DNA of 64,000 nt. Source: Paragonimus westermani. Taxonomy: Eukaryota > Platyhelminthes > Trematoda > Plagiorchiida > Troglotrematidae. Shown here piece after piece: positions 25,500 to 39,100 of this stretch (the stretch's first letter is position 1; each line of letters begins with the position of its first letter). The stretch covers positions 17,062-81,061 of the forward strand of contig QNGE01000897.1 in the NCBI GenBank assembly GCA_008508345.1, in the 5' to 3' direction. Below the pieces are notes generated by a model that was not told where the DNA came from, did no database searches, and saw nothing but the letters and a program-made list of their open reading frames with translations. The translations under genes and the position numbers were made by a program.

Positions 25500-25540
25500 T
25501 TTAAATGTGAGCCTTAGATCTAAAAGCTGAAAACAATGAA
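25500..25540 (-). promoter_or_regulatory. 5' UTR with splice (possibly spliced-leader) acceptor
   Basis: On the - strand, TTTCATTGTTTTCAG ends at 25527, leaving a 27-nt leader (25526-25500) before the ATG. A strong acceptor so close to the start codon fits either a 5' UTR intron or trans-splicing of a spliced leader, which is known in flatworms. The sequence alone does not decide. Confidence 0.5.
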
Positions 25541-28500
25541 ACGAAACATAAGTGTAGGTGAGTAAACAATCTGTATAACATATTTTGAGAGGTGGTATTT
25601 CGTCAGTTAACGGAAACACGTAGACTGAAATAATAAATACTGGATAATCTTCGATGTATTAACTACAAATAGAACCACAAAATTATTGATTCGGTGCATA
25701 AAACTGATGTGAAAAATGATTTTTCTTGCCATACAGTTAACTACTAATTAAACTGTAGTAAGTTAAAGAGTATTCAGAATTGTGTCCAGATAAGGGGTAA
25801 CTGAAGAACTGAACGCTTGGATACGAGCGTACAGGACCTTATAGTTGGATGTCTTTAAAGGATGAGATAAAGACCGGAGCATATTTGGATATAGGATAAA
25901 TATAATTACTGGGTTTTTGTCAACAGTTCGTCTGCATGCTTACAAATGTGATTAAAGAATAACGTCGATAATAGATATATATACATAAGGTACGGATAGA
26001 ATGAGACTGAAATTTCATGGATATTTCTAAGTGCTACCGGACTTTTCCTAAAAGACCGAAGACAGCAGTGTGCTGAATAAAAAAGCAAGCATGAATAAAA
26101 TGCAATGACTAGAATCGAAAACAATATCGAACAAATCACTACAAAAGCCGCTCGTGGTTTTCATGCAAACTTCACATGGACAGACAAGTGCATATTAAGA
26201 CAAACTCAATCCTAGACGTTTGAGTGAAAAGTATATGGGAATAAGCGCAACACCATGTGCTTTTACATAATTTGCTGATTACTACTATCATTTTTGGAAG
26301 AAAACAAAGCTTATCAAACATCAGTAAGTTCAGATCTATTTGTTAACAATCAGTTCTGGTGGCGACGTTCCACCTGCGACATAAAATTTCCAAAATCGGG
26401 CAGAAAAAGAAATTATGTGTCAAAGGTGAAACGACATCGAGAAAAAGATTTCCAACTGCTGACAAATCGCGTCGAAACATCTACATATCGTGATGCGGTC
26501 CTCTGACGGCTAGGTCAATATGAAAAACCGTAATATAATAGCGATTAGCTAAATATTTTGGGTAGAAAAACCTCCAAAACAAATTGATTTGCGTGTATGG
26601 AAAGCACAGTTCATTCTGGCAATACCACTCCATCTATGTGAACTGGTAATTGTGATAACGTAGTTCTTTAGGGCAAACTGAAGTTAGCTGACGAGTGAGT
26701 GGCAGCTACACAGTCAAAACATACATCGTGTTCTATTGATGAACTAACTCGCTAATATTTGCATTAAACTTGGTTTAGCACTACACGTTCTTCACAAGTG
26801 GCTCACGTTACTCGCATTACTTCATCCAAGTAACAGAAACTGATGGTCATATATATATATATAGATATGTATATAGTATCTGGTGTTGGCCACCGTAGGT
26901 GAGCAAGGCTAATGGCAGATTCTTATGTTGATTTTAGCCTCTATGCCTGGGCATATAAAAATAGTTGACAGTGAACTTGATGATCAGCCTTGTGTACATA
27001 AGTTTTGCATTTACTCTCAACATCGAGGAAATGTGGGCAACTGGGAGTAGCTTAGAATGAACTTCCATAAGAAATGTGGTTACTCTGGCACTGCCAAAAC
27101 AATCGACAGTACTTCGTGAGTAATGCTATTGCTCAAGCAAATCAGATACGTTTTCAGGTTGTATACCCGCGCAATGCTTGACAGCAGCTGGATGAAGTCC
27201 AACTTTCGAAAGCTTATTAAGGATTATTCGATTTCAATTTCTTTAGTGTTTTGGGCATTTTTTTATGGTGCATTGTATCAAGTTGATGGGGTGAATATCA
27301 GCATACCTTGAGCAACCGACGAACTTGCGACTTGCGATCCAACTTTGGATTGGAAAATATTTTTGCAGAGTTTATACCGTTTAGTTTACACATCACCCTA
27401 GGTATTTCGCAGTAATTCCTAATACGTAGTAATGCGTTGATGGAATCAGATTTTAGTTGGCTTAGTTTTCTTCTGATGAGCTTTGACAAATTTAGAACAA
27501 GTGCAAAAGTTTTGGTTTTCCGAACCTTCTGGTTTTTTCGCCCAAGGCGGAATAACATTTTAATTTAATGTTATCAAATGGGTATGTACTGCGTCGGTAT
27601 TAATACGCAGACCCTCCTTAGAGGCAACAACAAGACACAATCATTCTTCAGCTATAGCATAACCAAGTTGTTTCTACGACACTAGTAGCTGTTTCATTAA
27701 TGTCCCTGTGGCTGAATGGAGAATCTATTTTGTCGTAAAGAACTGGTCCCTATTCACTGCTACCAACAACGCACAGGTACGAATCATTAACAACTTTCTT
27801 ATGAAAAACGGTGTATGGTTTATTTGAACACATTTTGACAGTTACAAGTAAGTTGCTTCAACATATATTTAAATCTTTCAAATTATTACGAACTTTCTCC
27901 TTGTAAAGCACTAACTTCGTGTTGTCCTCCTGGTAGCTCTGAGAAGTTCATATGTTCTGGTCACTAAATTGGTGTGAACTGCAAAAATCTTTAATAAAAG
28001 GCGTAAGTGCTAACAAATAACACACGAATGGTGCAAAATTTTGTACACATTTTTGTATCCTAGTGTCAACCGACCGACTGTATAGGGTTAAACATAAGTG
28101 AATTCGGTCACGTATGCCGAATGTGATCTACGATGTTAAATGGCTTAGGGTACTTGACGTGGTGACCAATATAACCTATCCTTAATCAGAAAACAGTACA
28201 TGTGTTTTCATTCCCAACTAAGTTATGCAATGTTGGTGAGATTATATCGATAAAAAGCAGTCGCTTCTGTACAAAACGATATAAACAGTGTTACCTTGGG
28301 AATGAAAAGCCGAGTGCAAAACAAGTTCTGTTTACATGGAAGCAATACAATAGAATGGTTGCATAGCATTAACTCATTAACGAATTCGGTAACCTAGGAT
28401 GGCATGATAGTATGTTAAGACTGATTTGATTTGGTTATCCAGTTCACTCGGATGTTTCTACGTAACTGTCAAAAGTTTTGTATGAATCACAGTCAGGTAA

Positions 28501-30169
28501 GTCAAAAGTTTACTAAATATTATTAAAAACTAACTGGAAGGTTTACAAACCACTGTAAAAACTACCGTTTAGTCAAATTTTACACATATATCTAAAAGAT
28601 ACGATCAGTTTTCTTCTGCTCAGACAACAGCACTGTTTTCAAACGTATGTAAAATGTGTCCCAGGCTAAATAAGAGACCAACAAGAAACTTAAAACCAAG
28701 TCACTTACACACTCAGGTTGCTCAACCAACTGATGAGAAATGTTGTAGGGGCTCACGTTTATATGCTGGATTTTTCAAGGTCTCGGCAACTTGCTATCCG
28801 CAGCGCGTGCGTTGGTCACTACACTCCGGCCATTGGCCAATCGTAACTCGTCGAACTTTTGAGTGCAAGGTTTCTAGTACCCTTTTCACACTTTTACGTA
28901 CAAAATTTTACATTCAGGTAAACGATCGTGTGCACAGCGTCAGACAATTACCTTATCTTACCAGTAAGCTTCTGCGACTAGTAATTATCAGTCAACTAGA
29001 AGTATGAGTTCTACTTAGAAGACCATCCTTATATGTCCATCCGTATAAATTTCAGGTGAATGTTTTAATTGAGAGCACAGTAAATTTTTCCGGTCCGGTT
29101 TATTGTCTATTTCAACAAACATAGGTGTCTGCAACGGTATATGGGTCTAGTGTGTCGTTACGTCTGATTTTGTAAACAGCTTTCTAAAAGGACATATGCT
29201 GTCTTTTATGGAATATATATTGTCAGCCAAGCAAATATGTGTGTTAACGTTAGAGAGCAACGCCTCATGTAATGGTCATAAACACGATCTTTAAAGCATG
29301 TCTACACGCTTTCGAACAAATTTTGATAATCATATCTAACAGAATGTCACTTAACTGACAGAAACGAAAGTCAACTTCACACAGCAGTCAGACGTGTTTG
29401 AAAGAATAAATTTGATTAGTGAAATTACTCCGCCACTGGCGTTGTTTCCGGATTACTTTCACACTGCCCTTTGATATTCTGTCAAAGTGTCGGTCGGAGC
29501 AGTAAAATGAAGTTAATACATATATATAACTGAAGGAAAGGACTCTGCTAACAGTTGTTAGATTTACATATGTATGATTACCAGCACAAATCCTGTCGGA
29601 CCCTCGTTCCGGATATTAATACCCTTGCATCAAGTGAAGATGGTCTTAACACAGTGAAATTAGTTGTGTTTAGTTATTTTAATAACCCATGTCTTATTTC
29701 AGCCTTTCACTGATATATTTGCCTAAAAAACGAGTGGTCAGGGATTTTGGCCCACAAAAAACTAAGTACCATTTACAACTGGTCGCAACCGTTACATTCC
29801 CGAAGAATTCGCAATCAAACTATTATGAAAAAGAACAACTTAGTCCGCATTTTGCTCTTGCCATAGCCCTTCAGATGTGTACATCTGCCATTACCAACAA
29901 CGCGAAAGCTGGTGTTGACTGTGAGAACTGTTAAATCTATATTTTAAAAAATGTCGTACTATATAACGGTGATCAAACTGTCACTACACAAACAAAGGAT
30001 TTCAGTGAGTTCAACTTGGAGACAAGTTCCACTCGTCAGATTGGCTGCTGAAGTTGACTAGACAGTTACTTCGTCTGCTATCGACGCAACCAGGCAATCT
30101 GAACATAACCCACGAACTAGTGTAGCTGACTGTTTGTATACGACAATTCAAGCTTCTTTAATTTGTAGT
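25541..30169. other. 4.6 kb without a recognised gene
   Basis: Upstream of the mucin-like gene. A (TA)n microsatellite lies at 26849-26876. The open stretches at 27298-27558 (-) and 28654-29007 (+) show no recognised domain and no convincing paired splice sites. Confidence 0.4.
26849..26876. repeat. (TA)n microsatellite
   Basis: ATATATATATAT followed by ATAGATATGTATATAG, an imperfect TA-rich run. Confidence 0.8.
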
Positions 30170-30360
30170 CATTTACGCCGTAGTTAACATGGTAGCCTCA
30201 TGAAACAGTGTGGTCGAAGTTTCAATCCACATTCATCCGTGGCAAGAGTGGGTGCTACGTACGAGCTATAGCAGAAGTGAATTTCGAGTATGGCGCTCTT
30301 GTTCAAGCAGGACTGATTAGAATGTCTGCGGAAATGCGTGAGTTACAAACAATTGGGAAC
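30170..30360 (+). repeat. Old hammerhead-type SINE, copy 7
   Basis: GGTAGCCTCATGAAA, then GTGGTCGAAGTTTCAATCC (B-box relic), GTGGCAAG, a hammerhead-position stretch GTACGAGCTATAGCAGAAG...TTTCGAGT, and GTCTGCGGAAATGCG aligning with the family tail GTCTATCTGAATGCG. The order of blocks matches the copies at 18 kb and 54 kb with many substitutions. Confidence 0.55.
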
Positions 30361-33300
30361 GGAACAGTTATATTCTCCTATCTCGATTATCTTCGGAGGC
30401 AGCATTTGCACAAAGGAAAACTGTTCTATGAGATCGTATTGTGCACATACGAATGTACTGAGACCTACCAGTAGCTTCCCGATTCAATTTTTGTGCATTC
30501 AGTTAGTTTAAGGCTACGTTCAAGGTAGTCATCTCTTTTCTATTTCGTGCTAAGATATTTCATAGAATTCATAGGAAATTGACACATTATAAGAAGCTTA
30601 GTTAAAGCTGACTGTATACTGGACTGTTTTGACAAAAGATATGTCGGCAGGTTACTTCAATTCCAAAAAAATGTTTATACAGAAATCTGATGATAAAGAC
30701 CATAAAGAAAGCCAAACCACTGCCTAATTGGATACGACAAGAGCTTCATAGCGCGCAGCCGATAACAACTAACCAACATCAACAGAAATTTATTGAGAGC
30801 ACCTCCATTCTGCGGCAATTATTCTGAGCATTAAGCTATCTAACTATTCGGTTTGGTGACCAAAATATGTGTATCTAATCTGCGTTTGAATTCGAATGCA
30901 ATTGATTTAGTTACGGTATATTACGTTAGGTTTATTCAGACTGAACATACTCGGAAGCTAAAAGATATGTGTCCACTTGCTAGGTGGTTCACATGGTGTT
31001 GCAACCTTAGCCAGTTGCCCTTGAGGTGGGTATTCTAGCAAGTTATGTGCAATTTTTCTGACAGACTGTTAGAACTGACGTAGGTTAATATACGCTAAAA
31101 TGAAGTCTTGTCTTATATGACATTTGCGCACTTAAAACACTGTCTTTACGCAACCTATCCGGGCAGTTTATAGTACACGGTGCACCAACCCAATTTGTAA
31201 CTCTACTCTGCATTTTCTTATTAATAGCAATGTACTCTGCGTATTGAAAAAGACAAGCAGGAATATTCAGTTACAAATGAGACATATCAGCAACACAAAT
31301 ATAATAGTTGAGGAGTTTAAGTGAGAATGTCCAAAACATTTGGTGTGTAACTCAAGTACTGCGTTAACTTTCTTGTTCATTGATGCACTAGTGAGAAACA
31401 AGCTAAGTTTGCTTGTGATAGTCTTTCTCAAGTCACGGTCGCGATCAGCTGTAGCAAACTGTTCGCTCCTCAGAACGCAACATGTACCACCAGAGTAACG
31501 GCGATAGATCAACGTATGTTTGGCCATGTTAAATGAGAGGCGGTTACCTGAGGCCTAGTAGTGTAGTATGTTTAACTCACTACTCAGCTGCTCATTTTCA
31601 GTCACATTGTTCATTTAAAGCTTAATTTTATTCATCAGCGTATAACAACAGTGAGCAATTGACAAACTGTAAATCTTCGAGCATAAGTCTGGCTGTCGTG
31701 GAACAACTAAACGTTTACCATGGGTTCTGTTGTTTGCAAAGTACATCCAGAGGTGAAGCAGTTAGTAAGATCCCTAGAAAATGCACCGTTTCTACTCCGT
31801 AACCTCTTACGTAGCTCGATTTAGAGCACGGTTAAATCCGTTTAGATTTTAACGGATAAATGTTCAGTGCGGCGGCTATGATGTTTATGTTTGCTCAGTC
31901 ATCTACCATGAGTTTTGCGGTTTTTCACTGCGCACCCCAATTCACATATGATTGATCCGTTGGAGTTGTCTGCAGTAATGCTCCGTTGTAAAAAGTCTGT
32001 TTTGAGAAAGAGTTGGCTGTAATGAGGGGTGCTTCTGAGCACAAAATTCTCATGAGAATATAGTAGATTGTGTTCAGTATTACGGGCGCTATAATAGAAC
32101 CATCGAGAACAAGCAGAATGTTTATTTTTAAATATGTTTGTGTTACGTATGAATAAACATATGAGGTGAATCTTACACCACTCAATCGAATGCAACTAGT
32201 ATGTGTGAACAGATGCAAATTAACAATTCAGATTCACAGCTGGAAAACCTACCACGTGTTGAGTTGATTTCTTGGTATCCACAAGTATCTACACAGAGTG
32301 AGTCAGCACATGACGGATCCCCTACCAGCAGAACCGATATGAACCAAGGTCATAGATTTTATAACAGACCTCAGGTCATTAATGAGTTAGCGTTAGCTGT
32401 GAACGTCAATCACAACAGCCGTAGAATAAACATCGTTCAGTCACTTAAGCTCATGATTCCAATTTTTGGTGCCCAACAAAGTAAACGTGTTTATCTTCTT
32501 TTATGTACGTATGTTTTCACAGATTTTATACAACGTACCACCTTAAATCCGTAACAAAAAATGTGTACCCTGTGTTAAGATGATGTCGACCGACATAAAA
32601 TGGGGGACTAGTTTAAGAAGTTATCACATTTACAGCATGCCGGCAAAAAGGTCGCTCCGACCGTTACGGCCCCGTAACATTTTTATGACAGTGTTTTCAG
32701 TGAATACCCATTTTAGACGTTGGAGTGTTCGACGGCAGAGTACAAACATTATCTTCTCCACCACACACACCGTCTAATCACGGAGGCCATTCTCTAGTAT
32801 ATCAATCCGTCAGGCATTGCAAACAACAGTGGTCCATAATTTCAGGATGTATGTAAGTCGCGTACTGAGTATTGGTAAACCAAACTATACACACTAAATC
32901 GATTTGTGTCATTTGGCCAACATTATAGCAACATTATAGCCAATCTGCATTTGTCTGAAGCGATTATACAAATCCTCGAGCGCTAGTAACTGCGTTTTAA
33001 AAGCGCTGATTGTGATTTGTATGGTCTAAACATTTATAGATTACATTAGACTAACCGAAACTCTTTAACTCTTAACAGTAATACCAACTGTCTCCATCCA
33101 CAATCTCTATTCTGAGCAAACGTTAATGTTCAACTTTTTACTATAGCACAGAAACACTCAACTGGAATTCAGTTCTCCCTAAAACTAAGGAATAACTTAC
33201 TGATAATTTTAGAAAGTTAAACTGCCGGACTCCTTAAAGTGTGTTTAAATTCTACGTCGTTTGCTTCACGCATTGGATGTGTTTTCTGGCAAGTTTGAAA

Positions 33301-35590
33301 ATGAGTGTTTACTATACTTGACATAACAGGCTTTCTTAAGGATGCGTAGTTTTGAGTGTGTTACAGTGAAGGCCATCAAAATAACATTGTATGCCAGGCT
33401 TCGGTCCTTTAATTTCGAGTTCTGTGGTAGGATTTGCCTGAACGGAGTTTAAACCGTTGATCGCTTGTGATACGAAGTGGAACTATATTCCCAAGGCCAT
33501 CAATGTGAGTGAAGTGATTAATGAAATATTTATGCTTAACCTACATGTAACCTGTGTAACCCATGTAACCTGTTCCCACGTAAACCATGTAACTCAACGT
33601 GGTATGTACTCATCCGAAATGAAAAAGTGTACGCAATGTATAAAACAACCATAGTAATGGCCACTGTTACGAGTGCTGTCACACAAACACCGGGGTTTAG
33701 TGGACACATTTCGGAATTCAGATACCCATACCACGGGCATCGTTCTTCTTACCCGGAATACATTCCTACCGATAAGAACTTAGTGCCTGACATTCCCGAA
33801 GTGAGACTTTGGATATGGTAAACGTGCTGTTATTTTTTTCGAAATTGTCTCTATCAACTCAGTTGCCGATGAACGTAAGAGTTCTAATTAAAGAATAGTT
33901 GAAAACAACGTTACTATTTAACACTGTAGACTTTCGTGAAAGTCATTTTCCTCTATTCACTGAAATAGCTGTACGTTCAACTCACTAGCGTCAACTTTGC
34001 GACTGTTGAAAAGCACGTGCTACCAAGTTGAATTCAATTTTGTATTCTTAAGATACTTCTGAAGAAACAGTGTTTTTGTGGGTAACGAGTTTTTGTCAGA
34101 AGACAATCACTTCTCGTTTCAATCTGCTTCAAAGTAAGTGCATCTCGGTTATTCACAAAGGTAATCACAGAGGCCTTTAATAACTAGTGTTGGTCAAACT
34201 GTAACGTCGAAAAGTATAAGGTTTTGTTTACTTGCTGTTCGAAAATGGCTACTAACTAGCTGAGCGATTTAACACTGGAAGTATTCCTTATTAAGAAATG
34301 CTTCGTTAAGCTGATCCCCTTCCTTGACGCCCACCCTTTGCTTCAGATGATGTATAATATGTTACTAACATCTTGGTATTCCCGTTGTAATATTTCCAAA
34401 ATATTCGCCAGTGATCTTTAAACTCACTGTATAATTTACTTTCTACTCTAACTCAGCCATGTAACTGTGAGCTTGTTAACAACTCTCAAAATGGCTGAGT
34501 CGATTTTTACAGTGGCACAATGACGTACAACCAAAGTCGTTACAGGCTTTCAACCTACACCTTATGAACCGTGCTACTTGTGATTGCTGGATTTCTGTTT
34601 GTGAACAGATATAATTTTCGTCCGCCCTCTTCTCACATCTTATCATCCTCGAAATAATCTGTTGTTAGAGACAATCATGTTGCCAAAATTTGCCACACAA
34701 AAAATTAACCTGTTACTAAACCCTCAACGTGTTAGCTTACCTCCTGATCTGGCAACAGTTCGATTACTATTCAAGAAAGCATTGATAAACCTCTCCAATG
34801 AACAGACTTTTCCGGATGAGTTAATATTTATGTTAAACAGTATAGACTGAAAAGCGGTCCTTCGAACTTTGTACCATAACGCATTTTCAACTATACAATA
34901 TTATATAAGGTAACGTGGTGACTCTAATTCTTAAAAGCATTCGTGATTTATTTTTCATGTAGCTAGATATACTAACATGTACCTGGAGTGAAATGACGTC
35001 GTTTTTTACGCGTGTCAGAATTCATTAACCTTCTTCATGGAGTACTATTTTATCTGTGAGCATGTTTTACTGGTGTTACTAATGGTATGCAATCCGTATT
35101 CTCTACTAGTTAAGAATCTAATACATACAACGTTCAAAAGAATTGCACTTAGTGAATGATTCCAGTCAAAACTCTGCATCCGGCTGAGTATTGACCAACG
35201 ATTTCAGCGCCATTAGCTGCATTCCTAAACACTTGAGCAGGCTTCTGTTGGCTTTTATTTGCTACTGCTTGGCACCATTTAGCGGTTCTTCAGTTAGCCA
35301 AATGTGTTACCCCATCTGAAACCGTTAACTGTTTGTGCCATCATCATCACACGTTGCACTACGGTTATCCAGCGCTTACGCACAATATTGTTTTGAATCG
35401 ATTTCTTCTGTCATTCCCGCTTTGTTCTCATAAACGTCCACCAGCCTAATTTACACCACCACGAATCACGGTGATCAGTATGAACCCACAACGCATTCAA
35501 ATCCATGTTCCTTGCTGTCATTAAGGCACTGACTCAAAAACTAACGTCCACTGGTTCTCATTGAACAACTCACAACGGTACCTGTTTTTT
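30361..35590. other. 5.2 kb without an assigned gene
   Basis: The stretch 32201-32554 (+) reads like protein (NSDSQLENLPRVELISWYPQ, then further hydrophilic sequence), with an acceptor-like AATTCAG near 32230, but no clear donor or known domain. The frame at 34662-34850 (+) likewise looks protein-like but is unrecognised. A degenerate ATGTAACC repeat lies at 33543-33594. Confidence 0.4.
33543..33594. repeat. Degenerate ATGTAACC tandem repeat
   Basis: CATGTAACCTGTGTAACCC, then ATGTAACCTG, ACGTAAACC and ATGTAACTC: about five imperfect 8-10 bp units. Confidence 0.6.
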
Positions 35591-35594
35591 CAGC

Positions 35595-36150
35595 TACATC
35601 TTGATACATCCTTCTATCGGTGTCGTTTCCGTAGTCGTAAGTATTACGCTGTACACCCAGATCGAATGTCCATAGAGCTCAAATCACTAACGCCTGTAGT
35701 TCTTAAGACAAATCGACACCCTTGTCCTAAACGTACTACCATTGCATTGTTAAACTTTAGGACAGAATCAAAAACGATGTCCATTTTTCATGCTTACGAG
35801 TAAGGCGTTCATCTAATCACACAGCAGCCGATACTGAGCCCTGTGACGTCGTCAGCCCTACCTTGGGTGAATACCACGAGCGTAGCACGATTAGCAACAA
35901 CACCTTTGCTGTTCGGTCACTCCAAAATCTCAGTCTCCATTGTTCAGTCATGTTCGCAGAATCATGCCAAACGGTTTCCTCTGTCGTACAAAATGAGCAA
36001 CCGTCAAACCTCGTTTTGCAAACTACCGATACCCCTAACGCGACAACATTTCCCGTGAAACAACTGTACGAACAACGTGACATATGCAAAAAACGACGCG
36101 ATCTGCTCCGTCTTCTATTTTTGGTGGTGTTTTTTAAATTATTTGCTTAG
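35595..36150 (+). CDS. Candidate 3' end of an unrecognised gene (two exons)
   Basis: A short exon of 43 nt (about 35595-35637) lies between an acceptor (ACCTGTTTTTTCAG) and a strong donor (GTAAGTATT). A second exon starts about 35824 after ATCTAATCACACAG and runs to a TAG at 36148-36150. The two join in frame: SFYRCRFRS, then ADTEPCDVVSPTLGEYHE, a Ser/Thr/Asn-rich stretch and a C-terminus of KKRRDLLRLL followed by FLVVFFKLFA. That end looks like a basic flank plus a hydrophobic tail anchor. A second frame also stays open through both exons, so this is tentative. Function unknown. Confidence 0.3.
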
Positions 36151-39100
36151 AAAGTGCTACAGTTTTAAGTCCCGCCTATAATTTGTCAACTTTCTGATTT
36201 CCCAGTTGAGGACTTTGACTACCTCGTCTCCACCACATAAGGCTAACGGCACTAACTAGTTTGCGGTTTTTCACGTCCAACTCTGGTACGTTCACTCTAT
36301 GTCTAATGAACTTGATACATGCCAATATGATACAACAATCTGACATTCTGGAAACGCTTGAAAATACAACAACCAATTTCGAAACGCAACAAACCATTCA
36401 ATTAGGTATCATACACATTTAGCTATCGTCAGTAGTGTCACATCTTACTCTCTGTTCGCTCCCGGTGTAGTTTGCATTGCATACAGTTTGCACTGTGAAC
36501 ACTGTAGAACCTCTGATCATGTTTGCAGAATTCCCAAATAGCTAATCAGTAAAAGGTCTGACGTAAAGTCTGTCAGTTTCTGATCTTTAAGTCTACAGAT
36601 GAACTTTTTTTCTCTGCAGTTTGCTTTTACCGTTGTTTTCATCTTTTGAAGGCATATCTTCTGAGGTGTGCGTACGACACGGTATGTTAACATCAACCTG
36701 AAACGATTCGACTGCATAGCCTTGGAGCATACCAACCTGCAAACCGATTTATGAAATTTAAACGTCTTCTGCTCTGAAGCTACACAAATGCATTCATAAG
36801 GCCTCAACAAACATCCTCACTGTAAAGGCTTTCAGAGGTCTCTTTGCATAAGGTCCACCGCACCGTAGTTGGCACTCATACGAAAGCGACCCTCGTCGAT
36901 AGTAACATGTATGAAAATTCGACGATCTGGGAAGTATGCCACTCCTCCAGTTTCACTGCGCGTTCATCAGTTTGCACACTGTATTCAGCAGTTCACACAA
37001 TCCAAACTCCGGATCGGTGTGGTAACAAGAGGAAGGGAATCTTGCGTGCCTTGGGTCTCCTGAGCACGTATCTACGACAGCGCCGATTCTGAAAGCACTG
37101 GCCCCACACCTACTGCCAACAGACTGAAGATCACGTATCCTACTTTTCTGATTACGTCAGCGTAGAGAGCAACTAGATTAAAACTTCCACAGAGACACCG
37201 ATTATACCTGTATTATCAAGCACGCCTGTTTGACTTGCAAATACCAAGTGTTCTTAATTTGTCTTGAGCCATTATCCGGCCCCAATTAGCTTTCAGTAAC
37301 ATGATAGTGGCTCCATCTATCGTATTAGCTGGGTACTTTATTCAAAAGGCTTCGCACTATATGCGTTGGACTCACGCGTTTCATACTTGCCTACTGTTTA
37401 CTCCCCCGGTATCTCCGCTAATACTGTACCGTTGTGCAAACTGCAGCAATGGTATCAACATCACACTATCAAATTGTGCCATACAACTAGAGAGGTGGCC
37501 AGTCGTGTGATCGTTTCAACTGTGGTACTTTCGTCAATTTCTTGTTCGTTTTCAAGACCTGACTTGGTATTCATTTGTCACCTTAATTTGGTATTTCTGG
37601 CTTCAGATAGAACTCTAGGTTCGGCGATCCTACTGTCTGGAATAAGAAATGTGCGAGATTTTCTACCAGCTAATTTTTCAATACCCGACTGGTTCATTCC
37701 ACTAATGTTTTTCCGTAAGGTTTAAAAATAACACAACACAACTTCCTGAGACCATCAAAATCCTAGAATACTGATTACTATCAGAGTATTATGAACGATT
37801 TTTGGTTGACTCACAATGAATACATAGAACTTTTAATAAAATCGATCGACCATGGGAAGCAGTAGATTTTCTATCACTACACTGTGTGTGAAAAACTAAG
37901 TTTACTCCTCCAGAAGTCCGTTCGGACAAACTGATAGTGGGAACTTTATTAAATCTGACTAAAAGTACTGAAATGAGAACTCGTCTTGAATGCTTGCAAA
38001 ACATGAAGACATTCTATCTATGACATAGAATACTTTCTGTAAGGATATCCACTCCAGAACTTATACGTTCACCTGGTCCGGCCACATTCAAACCGGTAAG
38101 AATTGGTGAAAACGCTTCTCATAGGAAAGTGCAAGTACACAAATCTAGCTAGGTTGTGTCATCAGCTTTCAATTGGGAACACTGTACTTCAGATTTGTAT
38201 TTCATCTAGAGACAGTGTTAGGATTGCATGTATTGATAACTTTTGGAGTTCAAGGTTCACTTATTGGTTACTAATATTGTTCACGAAACAACGCGTGAAA
38301 TATATTGTGTTTATGTAGTGTGCTTATGGGGGCAGTGCATTTTGAGTTTTCCGCAAGCCATTTTAGTTCCCCGACTGAAATAATACCTGAGTTGGGTTTT
38401 GTTCGTTGTTGTATATTCTCTCTTTATAGGTTAAAGTAGAACAGCCACTTTTCTTTAGCTTGCAAACCGGTGAGGATCCACCAATACCCGGCGTCCACAA
38501 CCTCGTAGTCTATTGGTCAGATGCATAATTTATCATTTCATGGTCTACCCACAGTTCATGGTTTGGTTTCATCGAGAATGATAAACGACAGATTTACGTT
38601 GAAACGGCTTATATGATGGTCACTAGATCATGTAACCTCACGTGGATCCCTATGGTTTCCGCTCAAAAGTAATAATTCCAAACTATTACCTTCTTAGCCA
38701 GGACCACTTTTTAAGCAAGTTCTCTAACATTAGTATGATCGAGTGCTTAGCTATTTCAGTTCTACACAAACGTAAGTCGCATTCATATCAGTCTGATCAC
38801 CCTGCTCGGGGTTAGTTCTTCAACAGCTCATTAATATACCCCTAAGATTGTGCACTTTTGATTGGCAGTGATGCATCATCTACATTTTGATGGCTTTGCT
38901 ATGCTGAGTACACTCCACAATAATAGCTCACATTTATAGCGACTCTTGATGGTGATCATCAAAGAAATCACTCCTTGTTTGGACTTATCAGGTGGGGGTA
39001 ATCTGAACGGAGGATCGAATCAAAAACCTGTCACTCTAACAGCCAAAGCACTTACTAGGTCATCTGTGCAAGAAGCTATGGTTCGGTTTGATGCTGAAGG

